NCBI RefSeq assembly: GCF_027744825.2
Contig: NC_071348.1
Location: forward strand, 2,486,563-2,550,562
Direction: 5' to 3'
Length of the DNA stretch: 64,000 bases
DNA from: Synchiropus splendidus
Taxonomy: Eukaryota; Chordata; Actinopteri; Syngnathiformes; Callionymidae
The notes beneath the pieces are model-generated. The model was not told the DNA's origin. It was given only the letters and a program-made list of their open reading frames with translations, and did not search any database. A program made the position numbers and the translations under genes. Shown piece by piece: positions 51,518-63,151 of the stretch (the stretch's first letter is position 1; each line of letters starts with the position of its first letter).

Positions 51518-54500
51518 ATGATGAATCGGCTGGCTCTGATGGCCATGATGATGGTGTCGGTGGTCGCGGGCAAATCTCCGCGTCTCAAATTTGTTGTTCA
51601 CGGTGAGAAAATCAACCAATCTTTACACACGCGCGCGCACACACGCGAGCCTGGGCCCAGATGTGGGTGCGCGGGGGGCCTAGGGAAGGGGGAGGGGGGT
51701 TGTGTAGCCCCCCCGAAACACACTCACGGCGGAGTGGGGGCTTCGTGTGTGAGCGCGTGGTCGTGCACATGTGTGTACATGTGGATGCGCGCGCGAGTGC
51801 GCCTGGATTCGTCCTTCAGTTTAGTGAATTATGGCACTGATGAGCTGCTGCAATGCGGAAGAGCCTGCGCGAAGACACGGAGCGCACTCACCCACGGAGA
51901 CGCTCGCGCTTGCACACGCTCGCAGAATGATAATTTTGTGATGTGACGTTGTGGAAGCGTTTCCATGACGACAGTTGCCTTCTGATCCCTCACCCAGACC
52001 TGACTGCCTTTGAGAGAGCACACACATCACAGAACGGGGACATGGATCCAGAGGGACCCGGCCCCTTTACAAGTCAGAGGCAGAAGCCTTGAGAGAACCA
52101 AACTCCTGGTTTCACTTGGTTTGTGTGTCTCTGTGTCCAGAACCTTCCAGGTTTCACTTCGACAAGCCTGAGAACTACGTCAGCATGTTTCATCCGCCAG
52201 GCAGCGACACGCTCTATGTGGGAGGTCGCGCTGTGATCTATGTCCTGACCTTCTCAGACAGAGGTGCCCAGGAGCATCAGGTGACCCTGAGCACACACAC
52301 TCACACACATACACACACACACTAATGTTATCTCGATGACATCGACAGATTCCCGCTGCTTCTGACCAGACCGCCATCGACACCTGCAAGGCCAAGGCCG
52401 CACCAACCGAGGTGAGTTTCCTTCATCACAGCCTTCACCTCCATCCTCCTCCCTCTCCTTTCTGCACCCTCCATCTTGTTCCACCTCCCTTTGCTCAAGT
52501 TTGCTTTGACCTCACAGCTGGAATGTGACAACTTCATCACCGTCATCCAGAAGATCAACGACACCATGCTGGTGTGTGGGACCAACGCTGGAAGTCCTCG
52601 GTGCTGGACTCTGGTGAGACGTTACATTCACACACACCTGACACCAGCATGCAGTAACCAGGGTCCCCGCAGGTCAACGGCTCTGTGCTGAGCGACGTCC
52701 GTGGCCATATGGGTGCAGCTTCTGACATCTCGCCTCCATATCCGTCACAGAAGTCCATCAGTCTGGCAACAGGTAACCTGATGGTGATGCATTTCACACC
52801 TGCCGTCATGGTAATGCTCCCCACCTCCGCCAGAGGGGAGTCTGTACTCGGCCATGTCTTCAGTGGGAGGTCACGCCGGATCTATCCGCCGAACCTTCGG
52901 GTCCCAGAAGCTTCTGAAGAGCGAGAACGTCTGGCTGCTGAGTGAGTGAGCAGAGTCAGGCAAGCACAGCAGCTCCTTCTCTAATAAAGAATAAAACCCC
53001 TCTTGGTGGGGTCAGATCCACAGTTTGCCGGTGCTGCCATCGTCCCAGCGTCGGAGAAGATGAAAGAGGAAATCTACTTTTTCTTCAGTGAGATCAACAA
53101 AACCGCCCGAGTGGATGAGGAACCGTATCGAGCTCGAATTGGACGCATCTGCACGGTCTAGCACAAAGTGGTTGTTGAACAAAGATGTGAGGTGTCGGAC
53201 GACAGGCTGACCTGGGGCTTGGTCTCCAGGTGGATGAGGGCGGGATCAAGGCCCTGCTACCAGACTCCTGGACCACCTTCATGAAAGCCCGAGTCATGTG
53301 TGGTGCCGGAAACAGCCAGCAGCAGTACAACAACCTGAAGCAGGCCGTGGTTCTGACGGCGCAGGACAAGCGGGCCGGACTCTTGTATGGAGTCTTCTCC
53401 AACGCCTGGTGAGACAACAGCAAAACACTTCTCTTAAGGTGTGTGGTGAACTTCCTGTCATGTGACCTCAGGGGCCGAACAGTCATCTGTGCGTACTCCA
53501 TCGAGGACATCAACCAGGCTTTCACCCACTCCAACCTCAAAGGTTACAGCAGCCCGTTTGTGGGAACCCGGCCCGGAACTGTGAGAGCTTAATCCCGCAA
53601 ATCTTCATCATCACCTTCATCATCATCAAACCTCATTCGGCACATCAGGATCATCGCTTTGACCCGAGTTTGCCTGTACTTCTTCAGTGTGTTCGTAAGA
53701 ACTCCAGCGCTGGAAGCCCCAATGACATTAAGAATCTGGGCGTGATCCGGTATCACCCTGAAATAGAAGACGTGATCCGGCCTGTGGGCGTGGCGCCGCT
53801 GGACCTTCCTGCTGATGATCAGATCACACACGCCGTGGCCGACATTGTTCTTGCCGCCAACGATGAGCACTACAGCGTCCTGTACCTGGGAACGGGTATG
53901 TGTGTGTGTGCAAACACATGATGGCGCTGTGGGAAGTGGGTCGTGGTGCCATGGAGATGTGTGGGTGAAGGGTGCCGGTCCAGATGGAGTCATTGTAACC
54001 ATAGCAACACAACAATGATCCCACGCTCTGAAGGACCGGTGGACGATGATGATGATGAAGCAGCTTTCATGAATGTGTGTCTGACTGTGTTCTGCAGAGG
54101 AAGGAAAGGTCCTGAAGGTTCTGCACAGCAGTGAGGGCGTCTTCATCATCTCGCAGTATTCCATGTTCCACAATGAGGGCCCGGTTCTGAACATGGCTAT
54201 CGACCCAGTGAAGGTACCAGCGGACTAAACATATGAGCCTCAGACGGTGGGTTTCACTCTTGTTGTTGTTGTTGTTGTCGTCAGGGTCACCTGTATGTGG
54301 CGACAGCAATGGAGGTGCAACGGCTGCCGCTGGCTGACTGCACTCGCTATGGCGATACGTGCAGAGAGTGCGTCCTCGCCAGGGACCCGTACTGTGGCTG
54401 GGATCCGGTCCGCAGGCGCTGCCTCCCGATACCACTGGGCTACAACGTCACATCCGGGTGAGATGCCAAGCCAAACTGTGCCACGGTGACTTGCAGACTC

Positions 54501-54972
54501 ACTGACCTCTGATCCACAGAAGCATCATCCAGAATCTGGACCAGTCCAACTCCAGTGTGTGTGGAGAGGCAGCCGGTGAGTGACGGGCTCAGATCTTCCT
54601 CTTCAGCCGTGTGACCTGTGCTCTCCTCTGCCAGCTCTGAAGCTCCGCCGCACGTCACCGCGGGAGGTCCTGGTCCAGTCCAACACCTCTGTCTTCCTGC
54701 CGTGTCCAGTGCGCTCCTTCCTGGCCACGTATCGCTGGGAGAAGGACAACTGCCCCAAGAACTACCCCTGCCTCTTCTCCGGGGACTTCTGTGTGCTGGG
54801 CCCCTCTGTGGACACGCCACTGCGGGACGGCGTCTTCCGGTGCATGGCCACTGAAGACGGCTTTAAGGTGGAGGTCATCTCCTTCAGGCTGACCAACAGT
54901 GGACAGCTGCTGGACGTCAGCCGGGCTCCACTGTTGCTCCTCCTCATCACAGCAGTCGCCAGGCTCCATTAA
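51518..54972 (+). CDS. sema7a: Semaphorin-7A (GPI-anchored)
   Basis: Membrane-linked semaphorin acting in axon growth and immune cells through plexin C1 and integrins. Fourteen exons: 51518-51602, 52141-52280, 52349-52411, 52518-52613, 52673-52772, 52834-52941, 53016-53155, 53230-53408, 53472-53580, 53688-53895, 54098-54213, 54285-54457, 54520-54575 and 54635-54972; 636 aa (human 666). A signal peptide (LALMAMMMVSVVAG) precedes the sema domain (LYVGGRAVIYVL, ECDNFITV, CGTNAGSPRCW, IYFFFSEIN). A PSI module follows (CRECVLARDPYCGWD), then an Ig-like domain (LPCPVRSF to FRCMATEDG). The C-terminus is hydrophobic (APLLLLLITAVA) with no cytosolic tail, as for a GPI signal. I see no RGD in the model, whereas human SEMA7A has one. 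AATAAA at 55074 and 55910. Confidence 0.94.
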
Positions 54973-56531
54973 CCGAGGCTAGTGCTAATGCTAACCGCGC
55001 ATACTTATAATAACAGTGCAGCGGCGGCAGCGAGGTTCACACGGCGTCGACTTCAGAGCTGTTTTTTTTAGAAAATAAACAAATTGAAGCATTTATATCT
55101 GAAATCACGGTGAAGTTGGATCCATCAGAGTGACACGGCGCCGTGCGAACCTCCCTCTGAACTCAAACATATCTTTGCCGACCTCGGCTGGTTTTCTTCG
55201 TGCTCATTCGTGACAGGATTCATTGTGTTCAAATGATTATTGTGAATGTAAAAGCCTCAAAACTTCTGCGACTAGACCTCTGAAGCACAAACACCAAGGC
55301 TCTAAACATGAGTTTAGTGAGTTGAGCTTATATCACTGTGTCCAGCGGATCCAGCCATCGCCAGCAGGGTGTCTTGTTCACAGACCAGAACCAGGCGAGT
55401 CCAGAAACGTTAGCTCCAGCCACTAGTTACAGCCATCAGCAGAGCATCACAAAGGTCTTCTGGTGAACCAGGCCTTCCTGTCACTCGCACCCCAAGCTAG
55501 CAGGGAGCGCCGCTGTTAGCCAGTGAGCTCACATCTTAGCTGCTAGACGTTGACACTGTGAAAGTACCGACTGTTAATCCCGTCCGTGAAAGCTGAAGTA
55601 AGACTGAAGTGTCGTGAACAAGGCGTCGTCGCGGCGATGACGTCGAACCCTCAGATGTGTCAGGCGCAGACAGGCTCTACGGTTTTAGATGTTTGAAGAT
55701 TGTGTTAAGTAGCTGGTGCCGCTGCTGTGCCGTTGTCATGGTGACCATTGGTGGACGTTGTCAGATGTATCAGGAGAGAGGACTGACCGTCTCCATGGCG
55801 ACACTTCAGCAATGGTGTTGTGATGTTGCTTTGTATCTCTGTTCATTGACATTTTTAACAAGAATTAGCCGCATCGATAGCAGCCTTTACTCCATGTGAT
55901 GTGATCATCAATAAAATAATTATTTGACAAACCACCTGCTGATCCGATCTCTGAGCTGGGATTTCATCGCTCATTAGTCTGCAGCGTCAATACAACCAAA
56001 CGAGACTTGCGATGACGTAACTTCAAGTCCCTTCAAATCTTGTCCAGCAGGGGGAGATGAAGAGCTCTGGCGTCGACTCAGAGAAAGAACAACCTGAACC
56101 ACACCTCCAGGTGAAAGACGGATGGAAACTTTGTCTCTCACACACAACACACACGTTTGTACTTGTAGCTTTGTGAGGACACTCATTGGCGCGACGCCTC
56201 TCACCCTAAACTTCACCATGACATCTAACCAAACAGTTGTTTTGAGGTTTTACTCCTCTGCTGGCAAAAAAAAACAAAAACTCATGGCAGTTCTCACCGA
56301 GGTAGAAGTGCAGGAACACAGACGGAATGGGCGGGTCACGTGACGTGATTGACAGCAGCCCCGCCGCAGCAGGTGAGAGTTTGAGTGTCGCTCTCACTGA
56401 ACGCAATTAATTATTCAAATTGAGGAAGTGGCTGAGGAACGTCTGAAATTATTAATGTGCGCTCAGGTGTCGCGCGAGGCTCAGGTTGTCCCCTGCTCGC
56501 ACCGTCTAGACGCAACAGGTAGTGGTCCAGG
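54973..56531 (+). other. sema7a 3' UTR and spacer to s100a1-like gene
   Basis: Two AATAAA signals (55074-55079 and 55910-55915) suggest short and long sema7a 3' UTRs. At about 56150-56230 a GTGAGGACACT/CACCCTAAACTTCACC fragment recalls the end of the dispersed repeat. No gene seen. Confidence 0.5.
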
Positions 56532-56904
56532 ATGAGTTCCCGGCTCCAGAAGTCCATGGAGGGTTTGATCAGCGTGTTTCACTCCTACTCGAGCAAAGAG
56601 GGCGCCGTGAACACGCTGAGCAAGATGGAGCTGAAGGCGCTGCTGCAGCAAGAGCTGAGTCAGCTGATCACGGTGAGTGGCTGCTGAGCTTTGGATGGCG
56701 TGCGCAAGCTGACAGCTGCGAGGCTTCCACCAGTGCTGCAATGACCCGGCCGGCATCGATCGGATCATGACGGACCTCGACGAGAACGGCGACCAGGAGC
56801 TCGACTTCCAGGAGTTCGTGGTTTTGGTGGCGGCGCTGACGGTGGCGTGCAACGACTTCTTCGAAGACACGTGCAAGAAAGGATATCAGGGGACGGAGCC
56901 ATGA
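56532..56904 (+). CDS. s100a1: S100 calcium-binding protein, S100A1-like
   Basis: Small EF-hand calcium sensor. Exons 56532-56672 and 56734-56904 give 103 aa (human S100A1 is 94). An N-terminal S100 pseudo-EF-hand (YSSKEGAVNTLSKMELKALL) and a canonical second EF-hand with loop DENGDQELDFQE are present. The following VVLVAALTVACNDFF is nearly identical to human S100A1 (LVAALTVACNNFF). The acceptor CCACCAG at 56733 gives the family hinge length; another at 56715 (GACAG) would add six residues in frame. The C-terminus is longer than S100A1 and carries an extra Cys. Linkage to a LINGO gene fits human 1q21. ATTAAA at 56930 is the likely polyadenylation signal. Confidence 0.88.
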
Positions 56905-57446
56905 GGCCGTCGTCGTTGGCATGTTCTTCATTAAATGCGCCGAGCAAATGTTCAAAGGGTTCGTTTGTTTCTGGTCGGAACATGTCTGATCAATCTCTTC
57001 AGATGTAGTGATCTCGTGGGTGACCAGCAGAGGGCAGCTCTGAGCCCAACATTATCTGCCTTCATGCCTTGTCCAAAGAATTTGGTTAAATGTTTTGGAT
57101 GTCTGAAATATTGATATCAAACTATCTCGTGAGAATAAACCCTTGAACCTAACCGTTCCATGAAGATCCCTCATACATCAAACAAATTAATAAGTAGATC
57201 AAGTGGGTCCATCTGCCAATCAGAACTCAAACACTGGTTCTCGTGACGAGCTCCTTAAAGCACAACAATAAAAGGGTTAAAACCACGCCGGATCTGACTG
57301 AAAATCTCCACCCGTAAGTCACGAACTGAGCCAACAGGGGGCGCTCCCCACTACTACCACCACCACAACAAACCCCACGTGACCCCCTGATGACCACGCC
57401 GCCTGTGTCACGAACATTAAACACACATCACTGGAAAAGAAACGAC
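56905..57446. other. Spacer between s100a1-like and frat genes
   Basis: Holds the S100 gene 3' UTR (ATTAAA 56930-56935; a second AATAAA at 57134-57139). Nothing else recognised. Confidence 0.5.
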
Positions 57447-57452
57447 TTTATT
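57447..57452 (-). terminator. Polyadenylation signal, frat gene
   Basis: AATAAA on the minus strand, about 270 bp after the FRAT-family stop. Confidence 0.6.
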
Positions 57453-57722
57453 TGGACAAAAGGTCCTGAATATTCAGGATCATTATCTAGAGCTTCGGTA
57501 CGAAGCGACTGGAAACCGCGGTCCGGTCCGTAATGTATCTAAACTCACAATTGTTTAGTTCTCTGATCAATACTCGTCAAAAACGGAAATTAGGTGAAGA
57601 ACAACACCACCATCCCCCACCGACAAAAAAAATATCGAACGTAAACAGGCCGCAGGGGGCGCTGGCAGACACAACAGTCTTGAAGTCAAGATCAGTTGCA
57701 AGTGTTCCGATCCGTCGTGACG

Positions 57723-58205
57723 TCATGCTCGCTGGTCTGGACGGGAAAACTCTCCACAGCTGGTCCCGGGGAACTGCAGCCTCCTCACCGCCTCTTTGAC
57801 CAGGTTCCCGGACAGAATGAGCTCCTGCAGTAGCCGGTGCGGCTCTTCCTCCTCCACCCGTTTCTTGTTCCACGCTTTGATCTGGTCCCAGTTGTGCTCG
57901 CTCGTCCCGGGGACGCTATACGGACTGGGGCGGCTGCTGCCCCGGTTCCAGAGGCGCATGTAACAGCCGGGTCTCTTCTGCGCAGACGCGCCGGAACCTT
58001 CCACGGCGACACGAGCCGGCCTGCCCGCAGCAGCGCCTCCACGCAGGCACGAGACGGAAACGGATACCGTCTTCTGATGGCCGCCGCTGTTGTTGTGAAG
58101 CTGCAGAACCTCCCCGATCTTCGACACCAGCGAGTCCACTTCGGTGGACTCCACTGTGACTGACTGTTCTAGGAGGATGTAGTTCTCCTTACGACACGGC
58201 GACAT
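57723..58205 (-). CDS. FRAT/GBP family GSK-3-binding protein
   Basis: Binds GSK-3 and keeps it from axin, favouring Wnt/beta-catenin signalling. One intronless exon, 160 aa, starting MSPCRKENYILLEQSV, comparable to human FRAT (MPCRREE...LLLEQSV). Conserved block 1 contains EVDSLVSKIGEVLQL. The C-terminal block PHRLLQELILSGNLVKEAVRRL is the GSK-3-binding helix of FRAT1/FRAT2. The Pro/Ala-rich centre of human FRAT is much shorter. Frat1 against frat2 (gbp) cannot be told apart from the sequence. An in-frame upstream extension to 58340 lacks conservation. Confidence 0.93.
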   Translation of the reverse strand: MSPCRKENYILLEQSVTVESTEVDSLVSKIGEVLQLHNNSGGHQKTVSVSVSCLRGGAAAGRPARVAVEGSGASAQKRPGCYMRLWNRGSSRPSPYSVPGTSEHNWDQIKAWNKKRVEEEEPHRLLQELILSGNLVKEAVRRLQFPGTSCGEFSRPDQRA

Positions 58206-59634
58206 GGTCCCGGTTCTTCCTGGGTGGTTCTGCTCGGACCGTCGGAGCAGCCGCTCCCGTAGCGGAGGCTGCGTTAGGCACTTTTTTAAAAACCACGCTT
58301 CAAGTCTCGTCGCTCTGAAGATGTTCACTTCTCTTTGCAAAGGGCAGTTCTTTTTTAAAACAACGCTCCGGGACTGGGTGGTACCGGTCCAGTTCGGTGG
58401 TTTCTGGTGGGCCTGTAGCTCTCAGCAACACGCGCTCCACACTAACGCACCAGAGATGATTTGTAAACAATGGATGACGTATTGTGGATCATACCACGCT
58501 GCCGCCAGAGCGGGGGGATGAGTGGGGCGGGTAAACAAACTTCATACGAACGAGAAAGTGTGAGATTAATGTCGTTACTTAGCTCCGGCTAATTTGGTGA
58601 CACTGGTATAGTTAGATACGAGTGGATGCAAGGCGCGTCAAACAGTTCTACCAACCTAAGGAGCTCTCTGTTCTACACGTCCCTGGTGCAGTAGTGGTCG
58701 CAACCATCAACAGACATGTTACGTAATACCAACTGCTCATTGGACCCACAAAACATTTACAAATGGGCACATGTGCTCCACCTGAGGCCGTTACTGAGAG
58801 CGTAACATTATAATATGGCCTGTATTGCTTGCGCGTGCGCATGCTGTGGGTGTGTGTTGGTTGAACATCGTGTACACGGTACTTCCAAGAATCAGCAGGT
58901 CTGGCCACCATAGAAGGCGCTACTACACGAGTCACGTGGCCTTTCAGCCAATCAGAGGCTGCCAGGCCTTGTGGTGAGCAAGTTCTTCGCCTGAAACTGA
59001 AACAAGCGTCTGTTCGAATCGCCGAGTCAACTTTGGTCGCAGCTGGTGCAGGTCCAAGAACCTGGGGTCAGAGGGTTCGTTTGTTCCCTCTGAGCGAGCT
59101 ACTGTCTGACGGCGTGTTGCGCGGAAGCCTGGAGCACTTCACTCACGCTCAAGTGTATTTTAACACCCAGATAACGCTGGGTAGAAGGTGGCGAGTGAAG
59201 CCGAAGGAAAGATCGACGCACGCGGACGTCACGCTCGGCCACAGTACCGAGCCAAAGTCCACAAACTTGTTTGCCTGAGGGCGATCGTGTGTGTCTCCGC
59301 TTCTATATTCAGAGCGTTCACGTTCCTGGAATGAAGACGACACGAGGGACAAAAATAACCCGAGAGTCAACACAAAATGTTTGTAGTTTCTCAAGCGATC
59401 CCAGTTGTGCAGTCGTTGTGTAAACAGCACTGTGTCGCACAACGTTGTCTGCGTTCTTCTTTGTTTGAAAAACCTATCCTTGTGACTTCATATACTTCTT
59501 AATATGTAGTGGTACCTTTGTCTTTTCGGCACCAGCAGTTCTTTTCTTTGCGGCTGGCTAAAAAGTTGGTCAACATTGCAACAATAAAAAAACAACGCGA
59601 TACCCAATATAGCCACCAGAGGGAGGCAAATCTA
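58206..59634. other. frat promoter region and LINGO-gene downstream DNA
   Basis: About 1.4 kb with no recognisable gene. The first 300 bp upstream of the frat ATG are GC-rich and likely promoter and 5' UTR. Confidence 0.5.
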
Positions 59635-59640
59635 TTTATT
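59635..59640 (-). terminator. Polyadenylation signal, LINGO-family gene
   Basis: AATAAA on the minus strand, only 63 bp after the stop at 59703. Confidence 0.6.
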
Positions 59641-59702
59641 CCGGTAACAGACCATTCGCATGAAGCCATTGAAACAAGACATTCAAGTTTTCTCTCGAGT
59701 TT

Positions 59703-61475
59703 TCAAATGAGTTTCATGGTGAACCTGCCGCCGTCGCCTCCTTCTCCTCCCCCACCCACAGAGGAGCGCGGGACGAAGTGAATGGTGGCTGTGTGTTTGA
59801 TCTGACCTTTGCTCTGACTCCAGAAGAACATGAAGATGAAGCAGACAGCCACGGAGCTTAAGAAGGACAGGAAGCCCATGGTGGTGGCGATCACCAGTGT
59901 CTTGGCATCAAACGGGTAGGTCATGGACGTGTTTGTCTCAGAGAGCGCTTCTGTCTGGCCATCCTCCGTCCAGCTATGGTTGCCGGGACGTCCTCTTACC
60001 CGAAGGCCGACCGTCAGGCTGTCGTTTCCGGCCGCATTGCTGGCCAGACATCGGTAGGTGCCACCATCCTGACGCTCGGCAGAACGCACCTCCAGACTGC
60101 CGTTGGTGAGAACTCGGATCCTGCCAGAGGAGGAGAGCGCAGATTTGTGGCCAGAGCTCCACGTAACTGACGGAACTGGGTCTCCGTCCACGATACAGGA
60201 GAAGAGCACCGAGCTTCCCTCCTCCGCCTGGAGCTCCTGCGGCCTGCGATTTAGGATGCGGGCGGCGCGGCAGGTGAAAACACGCGAGAGCTCTGGCGCC
60301 CTGAAGTCGGCCAACTCTCGTGGTGGAGTCACAGAGGCGGACGAACAAGCTGGCTGGGGTCCAAAACTCACTGGAGACCGGTGCTGCAGCAGCCACAGGA
60401 GGCGACAGTCGCAAGACAGCGGGTTGGCGTCCAGGCGCAGGACCCGCAGCTTACCTGGGGCGTGGAAGACACTCTCCTCCAAAGTGACCAGCTGATTGGA
60501 GGTGACGTTGAGTGTGTGAAGGTTGTCCAGCCCTCTGAAGGCTCCTGGTTCGATCCTCAGCAGTCGGCCCCCAGCGAGGTGCAGCTCCTGCAGCCGTGAC
60601 AAGGTCTGGAACATGTTGGCCTGGATGCTGACGATGGGGTTGTAGGACAAGTCCAAGAATAGCAGGGAGAGCAGGTGCTGGACGGCCAGGTACGGCACAG
60701 CGCTGAGATTACAGTGGCTGACCACCAGGGAGGTCAGGTTCAGCCCCGCCAAGCTGCCAGTGGTCAGTGACTCCAGCAGCGGCCAGTGAGTGATGGTCAG
60801 GCTCTGGAGCCATTGCAGCCGCTGGAAGGCGTTTCTCGGCAGCGCGGTGATGGGCAGGTGGGTCAGGCTCAGCCGGGTGAGAGCGCTGAGCTCTGACAGC
60901 GCCCCAGTTGGGATGGAGGTCAGATTGCTGCGACCCAGGTTCAGCTCCTGCAAGTTCTGCAGGCCAGAGAAGGCCCGCCGTGAAATGAACACCAAGTCAT
61001 TCTCCACGGTCTCCAGCGCCTTCAGGTTCGCCATCTCTTTAAAGGTGAAGTCCAGGAAGACCAGAATCTCGTTGTGGCTCAGGTCTAAGAAGGTTAATCC
61101 AGACAGACCGGAGAACACGCCTGCTGGGAGGATCTTCAGATGATTGTTGTTGATGTGCAGCAGCCGCAGCTTTGGGAGTCCCTGGAAAGCCTCCAGCTCA
61201 ATCATAGAGATGGAGTTGCTGCTCAGGTCAAGGTCCACCAGCTGCCCCAGTCCAGAGAACTGGTGTCGTGCCACGGTCCGGATCTTGTTGAAGGACAAGT
61301 CTAAATGCTGGACTGTGTTGGGGATGTTGTCCGGGACCAAGATCAGGACTTGCCTGGCACACGAGACGTCTTCGCCCCCTGGTGGACAGCGACAGGGGGA
61401 AGGGCAGCCGCTGACCGCCAGCAGCTGGGCCAGCAGGACCCAGGCTCCCCAGCCCGAGACAGACCTCCACAGCAT
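59703..61475 (-). CDS. lingo4: LINGO-family LRR and Ig domain neuronal receptor, LINGO4-like
   Basis: Single-pass surface protein of neurons; LINGO1 acts in the Nogo receptor complex, other members less known. One coding exon, 590 aa. Signal peptide (WVLLAQLLAVSG), LRRNT (CPSPCRCPPG), about 12 leucine-rich repeats (for example LDLSFNKIRTV, LRLLHINNNHLKILP), LRRCT (NPLSCDCRLLWLL), an Ig I-set domain (FSCIVDGDPVPSVTW to YRCLASNAAGNDS), a TM helix (MGFLSFLSSVAVCFIFMFF) and a short tail with Gly-rich stretch ending FTMKLI (LINGO1 ends FNMKMI). The LINGO4 assignment rests partly on linkage with the S100A1-like gene. An acceptor at 61484 (GGCTGCAG) just before the ATG implies a 5' UTR intron. Confidence 0.9.
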   Translation of the reverse strand: MLWRSVSGWGAWVLLAQLLAVSGCPSPCRCPPGGEDVSCARQVLILVPDNIPNTVQHLDLSFNKIRTVARHQFSGLGQLVDLDLSSNSISMIELEAFQGLPKLRLLHINNNHLKILPAGVFSGLSGLTFLDLSHNEILVFLDFTFKEMANLKALETVENDLVFISRRAFSGLQNLQELNLGRSNLTSIPTGALSELSALTRLSLTHLPITALPRNAFQRLQWLQSLTITHWPLLESLTTGSLAGLNLTSLVVSHCNLSAVPYLAVQHLLSLLFLDLSYNPIVSIQANMFQTLSRLQELHLAGGRLLRIEPGAFRGLDNLHTLNVTSNQLVTLEESVFHAPGKLRVLRLDANPLSCDCRLLWLLQHRSPVSFGPQPACSSASVTPPRELADFRAPELSRVFTCRAARILNRRPQELQAEEGSSVLFSCIVDGDPVPSVTWSSGHKSALSSSGRIRVLTNGSLEVRSAERQDGGTYRCLASNAAGNDSLTVGLRVRGRPGNHSWTEDGQTEALSETNTSMTYPFDAKTLVIATTMGFLSFLSSVAVCFIFMFFWSQSKGQIKHTATIHFVPRSSVGGGGEGGDGGRFTMKLI

Positions 61476-62845
61476 GGTGCCACCTGCAGCCACACACACT
61501 TCAATGCTACGTGTCTGAACCTCAGTGACGACATCCAGACGGGTCCCAGGCTTCAGGGTCCAGACCTGGAGAAGATAGAGAGTCACCTTCCCTTCACTCT
61601 GACACATGTCTATCTCCTCACCCTTCCTCCTGCTCACTCTCTCACCCCGTCCCCTCCAGTGACTCCCAACCAATCAGGGAAGGGCAGCTGAAGAGGTCAC
61701 GACCCTGAGCAAACCCTATTCTTTCACCGGAGGAGGAGTACATCTCGGACGTTTAGTGAATGCAGCGTTAAGCTGTCGGGAATTGAAAGTGGTGAAGGTC
61801 AGGAGTTAATAAAGAAGATTTAATTTGGGACGGGCCGTGAAGGCAGCGGGGGAGAGGTCTGTGAAGGCACCAACAGTTGTCAGAGCACACCAGCTGTCAC
61901 GGCAAGGATCTGCTGCCTGGACATCTGCACCACTGACGTGAGCGTCTGTGGAAGTGAAGGGTCCCAGCAGACCCTGGTGGGTCAGGTTCTGGTGCAGAGG
62001 GAACCATATCTAATAATATCCGTGGAAATAATGAGCTGCGGGAATCAGCCACAGAGCAATGCAGATGAGTTCAGCCATCCAGCTCACCCAACTGGGTCAG
62101 ACCCATTTCCCGCATGGACTCAGGGACGTCCGTCCGTGTGAGCTACATGAACAATCAGCAGCTCGGCCACACCCACATCTCCTCCCCGTCGTCATGGCAA
62201 CGACCTCGTTCAGAGCCCCCTCCCCAGGTGGAACATCAGTCAAACAGAATTTGAGATAGACTTCCTGTTTTAATCCCACAGACAGAGATTAGTGGTCATG
62301 TGACCTCAGACAGAGTAAACAGGTGGTACCCAGAGCCGACTGGTCACATCCAGAAGGTCTGGTCAGTCCAGCGTACTCCACTCTGAGCACTTGATGACAG
62401 ACTCACTCACGGGCTCACATGTGACCAGAACTGGGTCAGACAGATTGTTTCTGACAACATTGCATTCAAAGATGTTGACTTTTAATGTGAAGGTTTTACT
62501 GATGACTTCCTGCCTTCGGTGAGAGGCATCGAAGCAAAAGCTGCCATCAGAAAGAGCCAAAGCTAAAGGTAAATCACTCGAAGCGACACAGGGACGTCAC
62601 CGACCTCCAATAATCCTAATCTCTGATCTAGTTTGAACATTTGATACCAAAAGAGAAGAGAACTCACCAGACCCAGCAGATCCCTGTTGGAAGTTCTGAA
62701 TTGATTCTCTTTCACTCCGTCCTTCTGTCCCTCCCCTGCTCTTTCTCTCCCTCTGACGCCATCCTGCTCTGCCTCTCTCACAATACACAGATGAAGAAAG
62801 AGCACAGTTGTTCCACTGAAACCTTCCTGGTTTTAGCGCGTGTGT

Positions 62846-62879
<34 letters not shown>

Positions 62880-62942
62880 CTTGATGTTCATTCATTAAAG
62901 CCACCAAAACAAAACATTTCCCCACAAACTTGGTTTTCACGT
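61476..62942. other. LINGO-gene 5' region and eaf1 downstream DNA
   Basis: 5' UTR intron and promoter of the LINGO-family gene, then anonymous DNA with a (CA)n tract at about 62848-62876. No conserved coding sequence seen. Confidence 0.5.
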
Positions 62943-62948
62943 TTTATT
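62943..62948 (-). terminator. Polyadenylation signal, eaf1
   Basis: AATAAA on the minus strand, about 200 bp after the eaf1 stop. Confidence 0.6.
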
Positions 62949-63151
62949 AGCTTATTTTGCTTGACACCAGTAAAACACACCATTTTTCACATCCCACTTG
63001 GTCTTGAATCTGCACCGTTGCACTCAGTCACACATGTAGAAAACAAAGATACCCACAATCCTCAACTGCAGAGAGACTCTCTTCCCCAGCAACAGGACCA
63101 ATAGGAGCAAATTGCACATGAAGTGTGAAAATTCTTCACAGAAACAGCAGC

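Noticed and set aside
58206..58340. N-terminal extension of the FRAT-family frame
   Set aside because: The 45 extra residues lack similarity, and the ATG at 58205 begins exactly at the conserved FRAT N-terminus.
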